From Streptomyces galbus (GTDB lineage Bacteria; Actinomycetota; Actinomycetes; Streptomycetales; Streptomycetaceae): 64,000 bases of DNA. The stretch spans positions 62,001 through 126,000 of the forward strand of contig NZ_SZPR01000023.1 of the NCBI RefSeq assembly GCF_005280195.1, in the 5' to 3' direction. A program made the translations under genes and the position numbers. Shown in pieces: positions 24,526-33,157 of this stretch (position 1 is the first letter of the stretch; every line of letters begins with the position of its first letter). The notes below the pieces were generated by a model. The model saw nothing but the letters and a program-made list of their open reading frames with translations, searched no databases and was not told the DNA's origin.

Positions 24526-25548
24526 TCAGTACTGCTCGGTCTCCACGAAGCCCGCGTCCGCGTCGTCGTCGGCGCCGAAGGCGTCGGCGGCGGCGGTGGG
24601 GTCGAATCCGGGCGGGCTGTCCTTGAGGGCCAGGCCCATGCCGGCCAGCTTCGCCTTGACCTCGTCGATGGACTTCGCACCGAAGTTGCGGATGTCCAGC
24701 AGGTCCGCCTCGGACCGCGCCACGAGCTCACCCACGGAGTGGATGCCCTCGCGCTTGAGGCAGTTGTAGGAGCGGACCGTGAGCTCCAGCTCCTCGATCG
24801 GCAGCGCCAGGTCGGCGGCCAGGGCGGCGTCCGTCGGGGACGGGCCCATGTCGATGCCCTCGGCGTCGATGTTGAGCTCGCGCGCCAGACCGAACAGCTC
24901 GACCAGGGTCTTGCCGGCCGACGCCATGGCGTCACGGGGACGCATGGCCTGCTTGGTCTCGACGTCGACGATCAGCTTGTCGAAGTCGGTGCGCTGCTCG
25001 ACACGCGTGGCCTCGACCTTGTACGTGACCTTGAGCACCGGCGAGTAGATGGAGTCGACCGGGATACGGCCGATCTCCTGGCCCACCTGCTTGTTCTGCA
25101 CGGCGGAGACGTAGCCGCGACCGCGCTCGACGGTCAGCTCCATCTCCAGCTTGCCCTTGCCGTTGAGCGTGGCGAGGACGAGGTCGGGGTTGTGCACCTC
25201 GACACCGGCCGGGGGCGCGATGTCGGCGGCGGTGACCAGACCCGGGCCCTGCTTGCGCAGGTACATCACGACCGGCTCGTCGTGCTCCGAGGAGACGACC
25301 AGCTGCTTGATGTTGAGGATCAGGTCGGTGACGTCCTCCTTGACGCCCGGCACGGTGGTGAACTCGTGCAGGACACCGTCGATGCGGATGCTGGTGACAG
25401 CCGCACCGGGGATGGAGGACAGCAGGGTCCGGCGGAGGGAGTTGCCGAGGGTGTAGCCGAAGCCCGGCTCCAGCGGCTCGATCACGAACCGGGAGCGGAA
25501 CTCGTCGACGACCTCTTCGGTCAACGAGGGACGCTGAGCGATCAGCAT
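24526..25548 (-). CDS. rpoA: DNA-directed RNA polymerase subunit alpha
   Basis: 340 residues. N-terminal domain (1-230): FVIEPLEPGFGYTLGNSLRRTLLSSIPGAAVTSIRIDG nucleates polymerase assembly. C-terminal domain (about 255-320): LELTVRSYNCLKREGIHSVGELVARSEADLLDIRNFGAKSIDEVKAKLAGMGL is the UP-element and activator-binding module. It ends in an acidic tail. ATG at 25548; the Shine-Dalgarno is weak. 146 bases follow rpsK, with a hairpin at 25639-25673 that may adjust rpoA level relative to the ribosomal genes. Confidence 0.99.
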   Translation of the reverse strand: MLIAQRPSLTEEVVDEFRSRFVIEPLEPGFGYTLGNSLRRTLLSSIPGAAVTSIRIDGVLHEFTTVPGVKEDVTDLILNIKQLVVSSEHDEPVVMYLRKQGPGLVTAADIAPPAGVEVHNPDLVLATLNGKGKLEMELTVERGRGYVSAVQNKQVGQEIGRIPVDSIYSPVLKVTYKVEATRVEQRTDFDKLIVDVETKQAMRPRDAMASAGKTLVELFGLARELNIDAEGIDMGPSPTDAALAADLALPIEELELTVRSYNCLKREGIHSVGELVARSEADLLDIRNFGAKSIDEVKAKLAGMGLALKDSPPGFDPTAAADAFGADDDADAGFVETEQY

Positions 25549-25638
25549 GTGGGGATCAGATCCTTCATTCGTGGACGCCCGCTATTTGACGCCCGACGGG
25601 AACCGCGCCCGTGAGGAACGCGGGTACTGCAAGGGTAC

Positions 25639-25673
25639 GGGCGGCACGGCCCTTTCACGGAGCCGTACCGCCC
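25639..25673. terminator. Hairpin in the rpsK-rpoA gap
   Basis: A 12-bp stem with one mismatch, GGGCGGCACGGC against GCCGTACCGCCC, loop of 11 bases. It lies between genes that must both be expressed, so it is more likely a partial terminator or RNA-processing/stability element than an operon end. Confidence 0.45.
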
Positions 25674-25694
25674 GGAACACCCGGTGAAGCGAGG

Positions 25695-26099
25695 TCAGAC
25701 GCGACGACGCTTCGGCGGACGGCAGCCGTTGTGCGGGGTCGGGGTGACGTCCTGGATGGAGCCGACCTCGAGGCCCGTGGCCTGCAGGGAGCGGATCGCG
25801 GTCTCACGACCGGCACCCGGACCCTTGACGAACACGTCGACCTTGCGCATGCCGTGCTCCTGGGCGCGGCGGGCAGCCGACTCGGCGGCCATCTGCGCGG
25901 CGAACGGCGTGGACTTGCGGGAGCCCTTGAAGCCGACGTGGCCGGCGGAGGCCCAGGAGATCACGTTGCCGCTCGGGTCCGTGATGGACACGATCGTGTT
26001 GTTGAACGTGCTCTTGATGTGCGCCTGGCCGTGCGCGACGTTCTTCTTTTCCTTGCGGCGCACCTTCTTGGCAGCGCCCTGACGACCCTTGGGGGGCAT
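25695..26099 (-). CDS. rpsK: 30S ribosomal protein S11
   Basis: 134 residues; uS11 of the small-subunit platform. HIKSTFNNTIVSITDPSGNVISWASAGHVGFKGSRKSTPFAAQ and the terminal VTPTPHNGCRPPKRRRV are invariant features. TAGGAGTTAGTAG precedes ATG 26099. Lies 65 bases after rpsM in the alpha operon. Confidence 0.99.
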   Translation of the reverse strand: MPPKGRQGAAKKVRRKEKKNVAHGQAHIKSTFNNTIVSITDPSGNVISWASAGHVGFKGSRKSTPFAAQMAAESAARRAQEHGMRKVDVFVKGPGAGRETAIRSLQATGLEVGSIQDVTPTPHNGCRPPKRRRV

Positions 26100-26164
26100 C
26101 TACTAACTCCTACGGGAGGTGGTCGGTCCTACAGCGAAGACCGTGGACAGGTGTCCGCTGCGGA

Positions 26165-26545
26165 CTACTTCTTGCCCGGCTTCTTCTTGCCGGCGATGGC
26201 GCGACGCGGGCCCTTGCGGGTACGGGCGTTGGTGCTGGTGCGCTGACCGCGGACGGGCAGACCGCGACGGTGACGGAGACCCTGGTAGGTACCGATCTCG
26301 ACCTTGCGGCGGATGTCGGCCTGGATCTCGCGACGGAGGTCACCCTCGGTCTTGATGTTGTTGTCGACGTACTCGCGGATCGCGACGAGCTGCTCTTCGG
26401 TGAGGTCCCGAACACGGGTGTTCGGGTCGACGCCGGTCGCGGCCAGCGTCTCCTTCGAGAGCGTCCGGCCGATGCCGAACACGTAGGTCAGGGCGATCTC
26501 CACGCGCTTTTCGCGCGGGATGTCGACACCGGAAACGCGTGCCAT
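26165..26545 (-). CDS. rpsM: 30S ribosomal protein S13
   Basis: 126 residues; uS13 of the head, contacting L5 in bridge B1b. ARVSGVDIPREKRVEIALTYVFGIG at the start and GLRHRRGLPVRGQRTSTNARTRKGPRRAIAGKKK at the end are typical. CCAGGAGCC precedes ATG 26545. The 194-base gap upstream (to rpmJ) shows only small imperfect hairpins and probably contains an internal promoter. Confidence 0.99.
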   Translation of the reverse strand: MARVSGVDIPREKRVEIALTYVFGIGRTLSKETLAATGVDPNTRVRDLTEEQLVAIREYVDNNIKTEGDLRREIQADIRRKVEIGTYQGLRHRRGLPVRGQRTSTNARTRKGPRRAIAGKKKPGKK

Positions 26546-26739
26546 TCAATGGCTCCTGGTGATCTTCGGAGGTCTTCCACAGAACCGGTTCCCGGCCGCC
26601 GTATGAGGTACGGAACGGGTCCCCGGCCTCCGAACCGGGGGTGTCAGGCCCGAGGGACCTGGGTTCTGCGTATGAACAAATTCAGCTCGCGTCGCGCGAA
26701 ACTCTGCGGCAGAGGTGCAGAGGGTGTGCGATCTTGCGA

Positions 26740-26853
26740 TCAGCCCTGGCGCTGCTTGTGGCGCGGGTTCTCGCAAATGATCATGACCCGGCCGTGACGG
26801 CGGATCACCCTGCACTTGTCGCAGATCTTCTTGACGCTCGGCTTGACCTTCAT
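26740..26853 (-). CDS. rpmJ: 50S ribosomal protein L36
   Basis: 37 residues, below the usual ORF-calling length. MKVKPSVKKICDKCRVIRRH then GRVMIICENPRHKQRQG: bL36 with the complete zinc-ribbon set Cys-x2-Cys, Cys and His, so this is the zinc-containing (C+) form. Its presence between infA and rpsM is the normal gene order. Ends in TGA at 26740; no overlap with neighbours. Confidence 0.98.
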   Translation of the reverse strand: MKVKPSVKKICDKCRVIRRHGRVMIICENPRHKQRQG

Positions 26854-26918
26854 GGGATGTGAGGTTCTCCGGGTCAGTTGCCGGCGGCCCCGCCCGAGGG
26901 CGGGACGTGGGGCAAGAT

Positions 26919-27140
26919 CTACTTGTACCGGTAGACGATCCGGCCACGCGTCAGGTCGTACGGAGACAGCTCCACCACGACCCGGTCGTCAGGGAGGATG
27001 CGGATGTAGTGCATGCGCATCTTGCCGCTGATGTGTGCCAGGACCTGGTGGCCGTTCTGGAGCTCGACCCTGAACATGGCGTTCGGAAGAGACTCGACGA
27101 CAGTGCCCTCGATCTCGATGGCACCTTGCTTCTTGGCCAC
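26919..27140 (-). CDS. infA: Translation initiation factor IF-1
   Basis: 73 residues; an OB-fold protein that occupies the A site during initiation. AKKQGAIEIEGTVVESLPNAMFRVELQNGHQVLAHISGKMRMHYIRILPDDRVVVELSPYDLTRGRIVYRYK is a full-length, ordinary IF-1. GTG at 27140 preceded by AAGGGCGAAGC; an upstream ATG at 27206 would add 22 residues absent from the family. Between map and rpmJ as usual. Confidence 0.99.
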   Translation of the reverse strand: MAKKQGAIEIEGTVVESLPNAMFRVELQNGHQVLAHISGKMRMHYIRILPDDRVVVELSPYDLTRGRIVYRYK

Positions 27141-27263
27141 GCTTCGCCCTTCGAATCGACTACCTTGATCGACCCCGTACGCACGCATGCAGACATGCGG
27201 GTGCACGAGAGCCGACGAGTCAGTCTACGTCAGCGCACCCGGAAAGACGAATCGGGGAAGTCT

Positions 27264-27292
27264 GCCCCGCAGGGGAGATCACCATGCGGGGC
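27264..27292. terminator. Hairpin downstream of map
   Basis: GCCCCGCA (27264-27271) against TGCGGGGC (27285-27292), 13-base loop, 33 bases beyond the map stop. It separates the secY-adk-map unit from infA, for which an internal promoter in 27141-27260 is then expected. Confidence 0.5.
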
Positions 27293-27324
27293 GTACCGGA
27301 GAAGGTTCGGCGCGGGAGGACCGT

Positions 27325-28161
27325 TCAGCCGAGCGGGTCCGGGGCCGCCGTGACACCCAGCTCGGCCAGCTTGGCGCGGCCGCCGTCGGGGGCCGTGAGC
27401 ACCAGCGGGCCCTCCTCGGTCAGCGCCACGGAGTGCTCCCAGTGGGAGGACCAGGTGCCGTCGGTGGTGATGACCGTCCAGTCGTCGGACAGCACGCGGG
27501 TCTTCGGGGTGCCGAGCGACACCATCGGCTCGATCGCGAGGCAGAAGCCGGGCACCAGCTTGGGGCCCTTGCCGCGGCGCCGGTCGACGTAGTTCAGCAG
27601 GTGCGGGTCCATGTGCATCTCGGTGCCGATGCCGTGGCCGCCGTAGTCCTCGATGATCCCGTACCGGCCGCCGCCCGGCTTGGGCTGGCGGCGGATGTAG
27701 GTCTCGATGGCCCGGGAGACGTCGACGAGCCGGTTGCCCTGCTTCATGGCCGCGATGCCGGCCCACATGGACTCCTCCGTCACCCGGGAGAGCTCCAGCA
27801 GCTCCGGGGCGTGACCGGAGCCCACGAAGGCCGTGTAGGCCGCGTCGCCGTGCCAGCCGTCGACGATCGCGCCGCAGTCGATGGAGATGACGTCGCCGTC
27901 CTTCAGGACGACGTCCTCGGACGGGATGCCGTGCACCACCACGTCGTTGACCGAGGTGCAGATGGTCGCCGGGAACCCGCCGTAACCCAGGAAGTTCGAC
28001 TTGGCGCCGTGCTCGGCGAGCACCTTGCGGGCCACCTCGTCCAGGTCCTTGGTGGAGGCACCCGGGACGGCCGCCTCCCGCGTGGCGGCGTGGATCGCGG
28101 CGACGACCAGCCCCGCCGCACGCATCCTGGCGATCTGCTCGGGGCTCTTGATCTGCACCAT
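27325..28161 (-). CDS. map: Methionine aminopeptidase, type I
   Basis: 278-residue metalloprotease that removes initiator Met. Metal ligands are visible in VISIDCGAIVDGWHGDAAYT (two Asp sites), GHGIGTEMHMDPHLLNY (His) and AIEPMVSLG and, near the end, TEEGPLVLT (Glu). VVHGIPSEDVVLKDGD is a family block. ATG 28161 begins MVQIKSPEQIARMRAAGLVVA. Lies between adk and infA in the spc-alpha region. Streptomycetes usually carry a second map gene elsewhere. Confidence 0.97.
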   Translation of the reverse strand: MVQIKSPEQIARMRAAGLVVAAIHAATREAAVPGASTKDLDEVARKVLAEHGAKSNFLGYGGFPATICTSVNDVVVHGIPSEDVVLKDGDVISIDCGAIVDGWHGDAAYTAFVGSGHAPELLELSRVTEESMWAGIAAMKQGNRLVDVSRAIETYIRRQPKPGGGRYGIIEDYGGHGIGTEMHMDPHLLNYVDRRRGKGPKLVPGFCLAIEPMVSLGTPKTRVLSDDWTVITTDGTWSSHWEHSVALTEEGPLVLTAPDGGRAKLAELGVTAAPDPLG

Positions 28162-28260
28162 GGGGGGCCTGCGCTCTCCGTCACTCGCGTCAACCGGTTA
28201 CCTGCACAACACTACGGCCGTGACACCCGCAGGGGCGTCACGGCCGCAGACGACCGACGA

Positions 28261-28923
28261 CTACCGGTCGTCGCCGTCGCGCTTCAGCGCCGTCAGCGCA
28301 CGGCCCGTGACCTCTTCCACCGGACCCATGGAGTCGATCGTCACGACCAGGCCCTGGGCCTTGTAGTAGTCGATGATCGGCTCGGTCTGCGTGTGGTAGA
28401 CCTCCAGCCGCTTGCGGACGGTCTCCTCGGAGTCGTCGTCGCGCTGGTACAGCTCGCCGCCGCACACGTCGCACACGCCCTCGCGGGCCGGCTTCTTGTA
28501 CGTCACGTGGAAGACGTGCGCGGAGTCGTTGCGGCAGACGCGCCGGCCGGCGATCCGCTTGACGACCTCCTCCTCGGGGGCCTCGAGGTCCAGCACGGCG
28601 TCCAGCTTGATCCGCTCGGTCTCCAGCAGTTCGTCCAGCGCCTCGGCCTGGGAGACGTTCCGCGGGAACCCGTCGAGCAGGAAGCCGTTCGCGGCGTCCG
28701 GCTGCTCCATGCGGTCCTTGGCCATCGCGATCGTCACCTCGTCGGGGACGAGGTTGCCGGCGTCCATGTAGGACTTCGCGAGCTTGCCGAGTTCCGTCTG
28801 CCCGCTGATGTTGGCGCGGAACAGATCACCGGTGGAGATGTGGGGCACACGCAGCTTCTCTGCGAGGCGCGTGGCCTGCGTTCCCTTACCGGCACCCGGC
28901 GGCCCGACGAGGACGATACGCAT
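28261..28923 (-). CDS. adk: Adenylate kinase
   Basis: 220 residues; converts ATP + AMP to 2 ADP. P-loop GPPGAGKGTQATRLAEKL at 7-24; AMP-binding HISTGDLFRANI and LDGFPRNVSQAEALD. The long LID carries cysteines in VCRNDSAHVFHV and GVCDVCGGELYQRDDDSEETVRKRL: three Cys, with the fourth ligand position not Cys, as in other actinobacteria. Its ATG overlaps the secY stop by one base (TGATG), so the two are translationally coupled. Confidence 0.98.
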   Translation of the reverse strand: MRIVLVGPPGAGKGTQATRLAEKLRVPHISTGDLFRANISGQTELGKLAKSYMDAGNLVPDEVTIAMAKDRMEQPDAANGFLLDGFPRNVSQAEALDELLETERIKLDAVLDLEAPEEEVVKRIAGRRVCRNDSAHVFHVTYKKPAREGVCDVCGGELYQRDDDSEETVRKRLEVYHTQTEPIIDYYKAQGLVVTIDSMGPVEEVTGRALTALKRDGDDR

Positions 28924-30236
28924 CAGCGGAGGAACCCTTCGTAATTGCGCTGCTGGAGCTGGCTCTCGATCTGCTTCACCGTCTCGAGACCCACACCCAC
29001 GATGATCAGGATGGAGGTCCCGCCGAACGGGAAGTTCTGGCTTGCCCCGAAGCCAACCAACGCCATCGTCGGTACGAGAGCGATCAGTCCCAGATACAGC
29101 GAACCCGGCCAGGTGATCCGGTTGAGCACGTACGACAGGTACTCAGCGGTCGGTCGGCCAGCCCGGATGCCCGGGATGAAGCCACCATACTTCTTCATGT
29201 TGTCCGCGACTTCCTCGGGGTTGAAGGAGATCGCCACGTAGAAGAACGCGAAGAACACGATGAGCAAGAAGTACAGAGTGATGTAGATCGGGTGGTCGCC
29301 CTTGACCAGGTTCTGTTCGATCCAGCGCTTCCAGCCGGAGTCGTTCTTGGAGAACTGTGCGATCAGGGCGGGGATGTAGAGCAGCGACGAGGCGAAGATG
29401 ACCGGGATCACACCGGCCTGGTTCACCTTCAGCGGGATGTACGTCGAGGTACCGCCGTAGGACCGGCGCCCGATCATGCGCTTCGCGTACTGCACGGGGA
29501 TGCGGCGCTGGGCCTGCTCGACGAAGACCACCAGGCCGACCATGACCAGGCCGACCAGGATCACGGTGCCGAACTCGATCCAGCCGCCGGCCAGCGTGCC
29601 CTGCTTCTTGATGGCCCACAGCGCGGACGGGAAGGTCGCGGCGATCGAGATGAACATCAGGATCGACATGCCGTTGCCGATGCCGCGGTCGGTGATGAGC
29701 TCACCGAGCCACATCACGACGGCCGTGCCCGCGGTCATGCAGATGACCATGGTGATGGTGGTGAAGATCGCGCGGTCCGGGACGATCTGGCTCGCGACCG
29801 TGCACCCGGAGAACAGGGCGCCGCTGCGGGCGGTGGCCACCAGGCCGGTGCCCTGCAGGATGGCGAGCGCCACGGTGAGGTACCGGGTGTACTGCGTGAT
29901 CTTCGCGGTACCGGCCTGGCCCTCCTTCTTGAGCGCTTCCAGGCGCGGGATGACCACGGTCAGCAGCTGGAGGATGATGCTCGCCGTGATGTACGGCATG
30001 ATGCCCAGCGCGAAGACCGTGATCTGGAGCAGTGCGCCGCCGCTGAACATGTTGACCAGACCGAAGAGGCCCTGGTTGCCGGACGCCTGGTCCACGCACT
30101 CCTGGACGTTCTTGTAGTCGACGCCCGGGATCGGGATGTGCGTACCCACCCGGTACACCACGATGATGGCGAGCGTGAAGAGCAGCTTCTTGCGCAGGTC
30201 GGGCGTCCTGAACGCCCGGGCGAACGCGGTGAGCAC
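28923..30236 (-). CDS. secY: Protein translocase subunit SecY
   Basis: 437 residues, ten transmembrane helices; the channel of the Sec translocon. KKLLFTLAIIVVYRVGTHIPIPGVD, NMFSGGALLQITVFALGIMPYITASIILQLL (lateral-gate helix region) and the large cytoplasmic loop with RRIPVQYAKRMIGRRSYGGTSTYIPLKVNQAGVIPVIFASSLL are all standard. GTG start at 30236 after AGGAGGCACC. Separated from rplO by a strong hairpin, so it likely has its own promoter in 30237-30350. Confidence 0.99.
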   Translation of the reverse strand: MLTAFARAFRTPDLRKKLLFTLAIIVVYRVGTHIPIPGVDYKNVQECVDQASGNQGLFGLVNMFSGGALLQITVFALGIMPYITASIILQLLTVVIPRLEALKKEGQAGTAKITQYTRYLTVALAILQGTGLVATARSGALFSGCTVASQIVPDRAIFTTITMVICMTAGTAVVMWLGELITDRGIGNGMSILMFISIAATFPSALWAIKKQGTLAGGWIEFGTVILVGLVMVGLVVFVEQAQRRIPVQYAKRMIGRRSYGGTSTYIPLKVNQAGVIPVIFASSLLYIPALIAQFSKNDSGWKRWIEQNLVKGDHPIYITLYFLLIVFFAFFYVAISFNPEEVADNMKKYGGFIPGIRAGRPTAEYLSYVLNRITWPGSLYLGLIALVPTMALVGFGASQNFPFGGTSILIIVGVGLETVKQIESQLQQRNYEGFLR

Positions 30237-30355
30237 GGTGCCTCCTGCGACCCCCGCGCATCTGCGTCAAGGGTGACGGTCTTGAGGTTCGACGAATACG
30301 AATAGAGAACAGCGCAGGCCACCTTACCCGCGACACAGCTCCCTCGGAACGACCA

Positions 30356-30389
30356 ACCGGGGATACCCCTTTTATGGGGTATCCCCGGT
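30356..30389. terminator. Terminator between rplO and secY
   Basis: A perfect 14-bp stem ACCGGGGATACCCC / GGGGTATCCCCGGT with loop TTTTAT, 35 bases after the rplO stop. It probably ends or attenuates the S10-spc transcript before secY. Confidence 0.85.
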
Positions 30390-30424
30390 CGGGATCGTTC
30401 ACGTCATCGAGGCGCCTGAGGGGT

Positions 30425-30880
30425 TCAGACGAGCTCGGTGACAGTACCGCCGGCGGCGGTGATCTTCTCCTTGGCGGAGCCGGAGACGGCGTCGACCGTC
30501 ACCTGCAGCGCCACGGAGATCTCGCCCTGGCCGAGCACCTTGACCAGCGCGTTCTTGCGAACGGCGCCCTTGGCCACCAGACCCTCGACGGTGACCTCGC
30601 CACCCTCGGGGTAGAGCGCGGCCAGCTTGTCGAGGTTCACGACCTGGTACTCGGTCTTGAACGGGTTCTTGAAGCCCTTCAGCTTCGGGAGGCGCATGTG
30701 GAGGGGCATCTGGCCACCCTCGAAGCGCTCCGGAACCTGGTAACGGGCCTTCGTGCCCTTGGTACCACGACCGGCCGTCTTACCCTTCGACGCCTCACCA
30801 CGACCGACACGGGTCTTGGCGGTCTTGGCGCCCGGGGCGGGACGGAGGTTGTGGATCTTGAGCGGGTTCTGCTCCGCCAT
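30425..30880 (-). CDS. rplO: 50S ribosomal protein L15
   Basis: 151 residues; uL15. LKIHNLRPAPGAKTAKTRVGRGEASKGKTAGRGTKG is the invariant N-terminus; FEGGQMPLHMRLPKLKGFKNPF follows. ATG 30880 lies two bases after the rpmD stop. Last ribosomal gene of the spc cluster before secY. Confidence 0.99.
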   Translation of the reverse strand: MAEQNPLKIHNLRPAPGAKTAKTRVGRGEASKGKTAGRGTKGTKARYQVPERFEGGQMPLHMRLPKLKGFKNPFKTEYQVVNLDKLAALYPEGGEVTVEGLVAKGAVRKNALVKVLGQGEISVALQVTVDAVSGSAKEKITAAGGTVTELV

Positions 30881-30882
30881 GA

Positions 30883-31065
30883 TCAGTCGACCTCCTCGAC
30901 CGTCACGAGGTGGCGGACGGTGTGCACCATGCCGCGGAACTCGGGGCGGTCCTCCTTGACGACCACGTCACCCAGGCGCTTGAGGCCCAGGGAACGCAAG
31001 GTGTCACGGTGGTTCTGCTTGCTGCCGATGTAGGACTTCGTCTGCGTGATCTTGAGCTGCGCCAT
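30883..31065 (-). CDS. rpmD: 50S ribosomal protein L30
   Basis: 60 residues; uL30. MAQLKITQTKSYIGSKQNHRDTLRSLGLKRLGDVVVKEDRPEFRGMVHTVRHLVTVEEVD matches the bacterial short form. Start ATG 31065, two bases after the rpsE stop. Longer open frame to 31257 is only rpsE antiframe. Confidence 0.98.
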   Translation of the reverse strand: MAQLKITQTKSYIGSKQNHRDTLRSLGLKRLGDVVVKEDRPEFRGMVHTVRHLVTVEEVD

Positions 31066-31067
31066 GA

Positions 31068-31673
31068 TTACGCACCCGCCCCGGCACGCGCACGAAGGAG
31101 GGCCGCGGGGGCGACGTCCTCGAGGGGCAGACCGCGGCGGGCCGCGATCTCCTCGGGACGCTGCAGGCCCTTGAGGGCCTCCACGGTCGCGTGCACGATG
31201 TTGATCGCGTTGTCGGAGCCGAGCGACTTCGACAGCACGTCGTGGATACCGGCGCACTCGAGCACGGCACGCACCGGACCACCGGCGATCACACCGGTAC
31301 CGGGGGACGCCGGCTTGAGCAGCACGACACCGGCCGCCTTCTCACCCTGGATGGGGTGCGGGATGGTGCCCTGGATGCGGGGGACCTTGAAGAAGTGCTT
31401 CTTGGCCTCCTCAACACCCTTGGCGATGGCGGCCGGCACCTCCTTGGCCTTGCCGTATCCGACACCCACGGTGCCGTCACCGTCGCCCACCACGACCAGC
31501 GCGGTGAAGCTGAAGCGACGACCACCCTTCACAACCTTGGCGACGCGGTTGATCGCGACGACGCGCTCAACGTACGCGGTCTTCTCGGCGGCAGCAGCGC
31601 CGCCGTCACGGCCCTTCCGGTCCCGCCGCTCGCCGCCACCGGCACCGCTTCCGCGGCGCTGGGGTCCAGCCAT
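31068..31673 (-). CDS. rpsE: 30S ribosomal protein S5
   Basis: 201 residues; uS5, proofreading and mRNA-helicase site. A Gly/Arg-rich N-terminal extension (about 1-40) precedes the core VERVVAINRVAKVVKGGRRFSFTALVVVGDGDGTVGVGYGKAKEVPAAI; VLLKPASPGTGVIAGGPVRAVLECAGI follows. The spectinomycin-binding loop (VVKGGRRF) looks wild type. GAGGTAATCCA precedes ATG 31673. Confidence 0.99.
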   Translation of the reverse strand: MAGPQRRGSGAGGGERRDRKGRDGGAAAAEKTAYVERVVAINRVAKVVKGGRRFSFTALVVVGDGDGTVGVGYGKAKEVPAAIAKGVEEAKKHFFKVPRIQGTIPHPIQGEKAAGVVLLKPASPGTGVIAGGPVRAVLECAGIHDVLSKSLGSDNAINIVHATVEALKGLQRPEEIAARRGLPLEDVAPAALLRARAGAGA

Positions 31674-31709
31674 TGGATTACCTCTCTCTTTCCGCTAGCT
31701 ACAAGCGGC

Positions 31710-32093
31710 TCAGAACTTGAGCCCGGCTTCGCGGGCGGCGTCCGCCAGGGCGGCGATGCGCCCGGCGTACTGGTTGCCACCACGGTCGAACACGACGGCC
31801 TCGACACCGGCGGCCTTGGCACGCTCGGCGACCAGGGCGCCGACCTGCTTGGCCTGCGCGGACTTGTCGCCCTCGCCACCACGGATCGACGCGTCCAGGG
31901 TGGACGCCGACGCCAGGGTGTGGCCCTTCAGGTCGTCGATCACCTGCGCCACGATGTGGCGGTTGGAGCGGGTCACGACCAGACGGGGGCGCTCCGCCGT
32001 ACCGGCGATCCGCTTGCGGATCCGGATGTGACGGCGCTTGATCGCGGCGCGCTTGTAGGCGTCGCCCTTGAGGATCTTCTGCCCGTATGCCAT
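31710..32093 (-). CDS. rplR: 50S ribosomal protein L18
   Basis: 127 residues; uL18, binds 5S rRNA with L5. KRRHIRIRKRIAGTAERPRLVVTRSNRHIVAQVIDD and VVFDRGGNQYAGRIAALADAAREAGLKF are characteristic. ATG 32093, three bases after the rplF stop. Confidence 0.99.
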   Translation of the reverse strand: MAYGQKILKGDAYKRAAIKRRHIRIRKRIAGTAERPRLVVTRSNRHIVAQVIDDLKGHTLASASTLDASIRGGEGDKSAQAKQVGALVAERAKAAGVEAVVFDRGGNQYAGRIAALADAAREAGLKF

Positions 32094-32096
32094 GGC

Positions 32097-32636
32097 TTAC
32101 TTACCCGCCTTTCCGACCTTGCGGCGGATGACTTCGCCCTCGTACTTGACGCCCTTGGCCTTGTACGGGTCGGGCTTGCGCAGCTTGCGGATGTTGGCCG
32201 CGACCTCGCCGACCTTCTGCTTGTCGATGCCCTCGACCTGGAAACGGGTCGGGGTGTCGACCTTGAAGGTGATGCCCTCGGGGGCCTCGACCGTGATCGG
32301 GTGGCTGTAACCGAGCGCGAACTCGAGGTTCGAGCCCTTGGCGGTCACGCGGTAACCGACACCACTGATTTCGAGCTTCTTCACGTAACCCTGGGTCACG
32401 CCGGTGATCATGTTCGCCACCAGCGTGCGGGACAGGCCGTGCAGGGCCTTGCTCTGACGCTCGTCGTTGGGGCGGGTCACCTGCAGGGTGCCGTCTTCGC
32501 CCTTGGCGATGTCGATCGGAGCAGCGACGGTGTGGGTCAGCTCGCCCTTGGGGCCCTTGACCTTGACCGTGCGGCCGTCGATGGTGACGTCCACGCCGGC
32601 GGGAACCGCGATGGGGAGCTTGCCGATGCGCGACAT
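32097..32636 (-). CDS. rplF: 50S ribosomal protein L6
   Basis: 179 residues; uL6 near the factor-binding site. SRIGKLPIAVPAGVDVTIDGRTVKVKGPKGEL and the C-terminal signature RKLRKPDPYKAKGVKYEGEVIRRKVGKAGK are present. ATG 32636. Confidence 0.99.
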   Translation of the reverse strand: MSRIGKLPIAVPAGVDVTIDGRTVKVKGPKGELTHTVAAPIDIAKGEDGTLQVTRPNDERQSKALHGLSRTLVANMITGVTQGYVKKLEISGVGYRVTAKGSNLEFALGYSHPITVEAPEGITFKVDTPTRFQVEGIDKQKVGEVAANIRKLRKPDPYKAKGVKYEGEVIRRKVGKAGK

Positions 32637-32660
32637 AGCTGTTTCCTCCGTTCCCTTCCG

Positions 32661-33059
32661 CTACCAGACGTAGGCGAGGACTTCCCCACCCACGCCCTTC
32701 TTGCCGGCCTGCTTGTCGGTGAGGAGCCCGTGCGACGTGGAGATGATGGCCACGCCCAGGCCGCCGAGCACCTTCGGCAGGTTGGTGGACTTCGCGTACA
32801 CCCGGAGACCGGGCTTGGAGATCCGCTTGATGCCCGCGATGGAGCGCTCACGGTTCGGGCCGAACTTCAGCTCGAGAACGAGGTTCTTGCCGACCTCGGC
32901 GTCCTCGACCTTCCAGCCCGTGATGAAGCCCTCCTGCTGGAGGATCTCCGCGATGTGCGACTTGATCTTGGAGTGCGGCATCGACACCGAGTCGTGGTAC
33001 GCCGAGTTCGCGTTACGCAGACGCGTGAGCATGTCTGCGATCGGATCAGTCATGGTCAT
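32661..33059 (-). CDS. rpsH: 30S ribosomal protein S8
   Basis: 132 residues; uS8, primary 16S binder and, in E. coli, the repressor of the spc operon. TMTDPIADMLTRLRNANSAYHDSVSMPHSKIKSHIAEIL at the start, GLGVAIISTSHGLLTDKQAGKKGVGGEVLAYVW at the end. ATG 33059 chosen (132 aa, usual length) over ATG 33104. The 237-base gap upstream contains a long hairpin. Confidence 0.99.
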   Translation of the reverse strand: MTMTDPIADMLTRLRNANSAYHDSVSMPHSKIKSHIAEILQQEGFITGWKVEDAEVGKNLVLELKFGPNRERSIAGIKRISKPGLRVYAKSTNLPKVLGGLGVAIISTSHGLLTDKQAGKKGVGGEVLAYVW

Positions 33060-33157
33060 GAATTGGCCTTCGGCCTCTCTCGCCGGGGTTTCCTGGTGCG
33101 CCATCCCTCTCCCCGATCCGAGACGGGACGGGTGCGGCGCGGTGGACCTACGGCGTA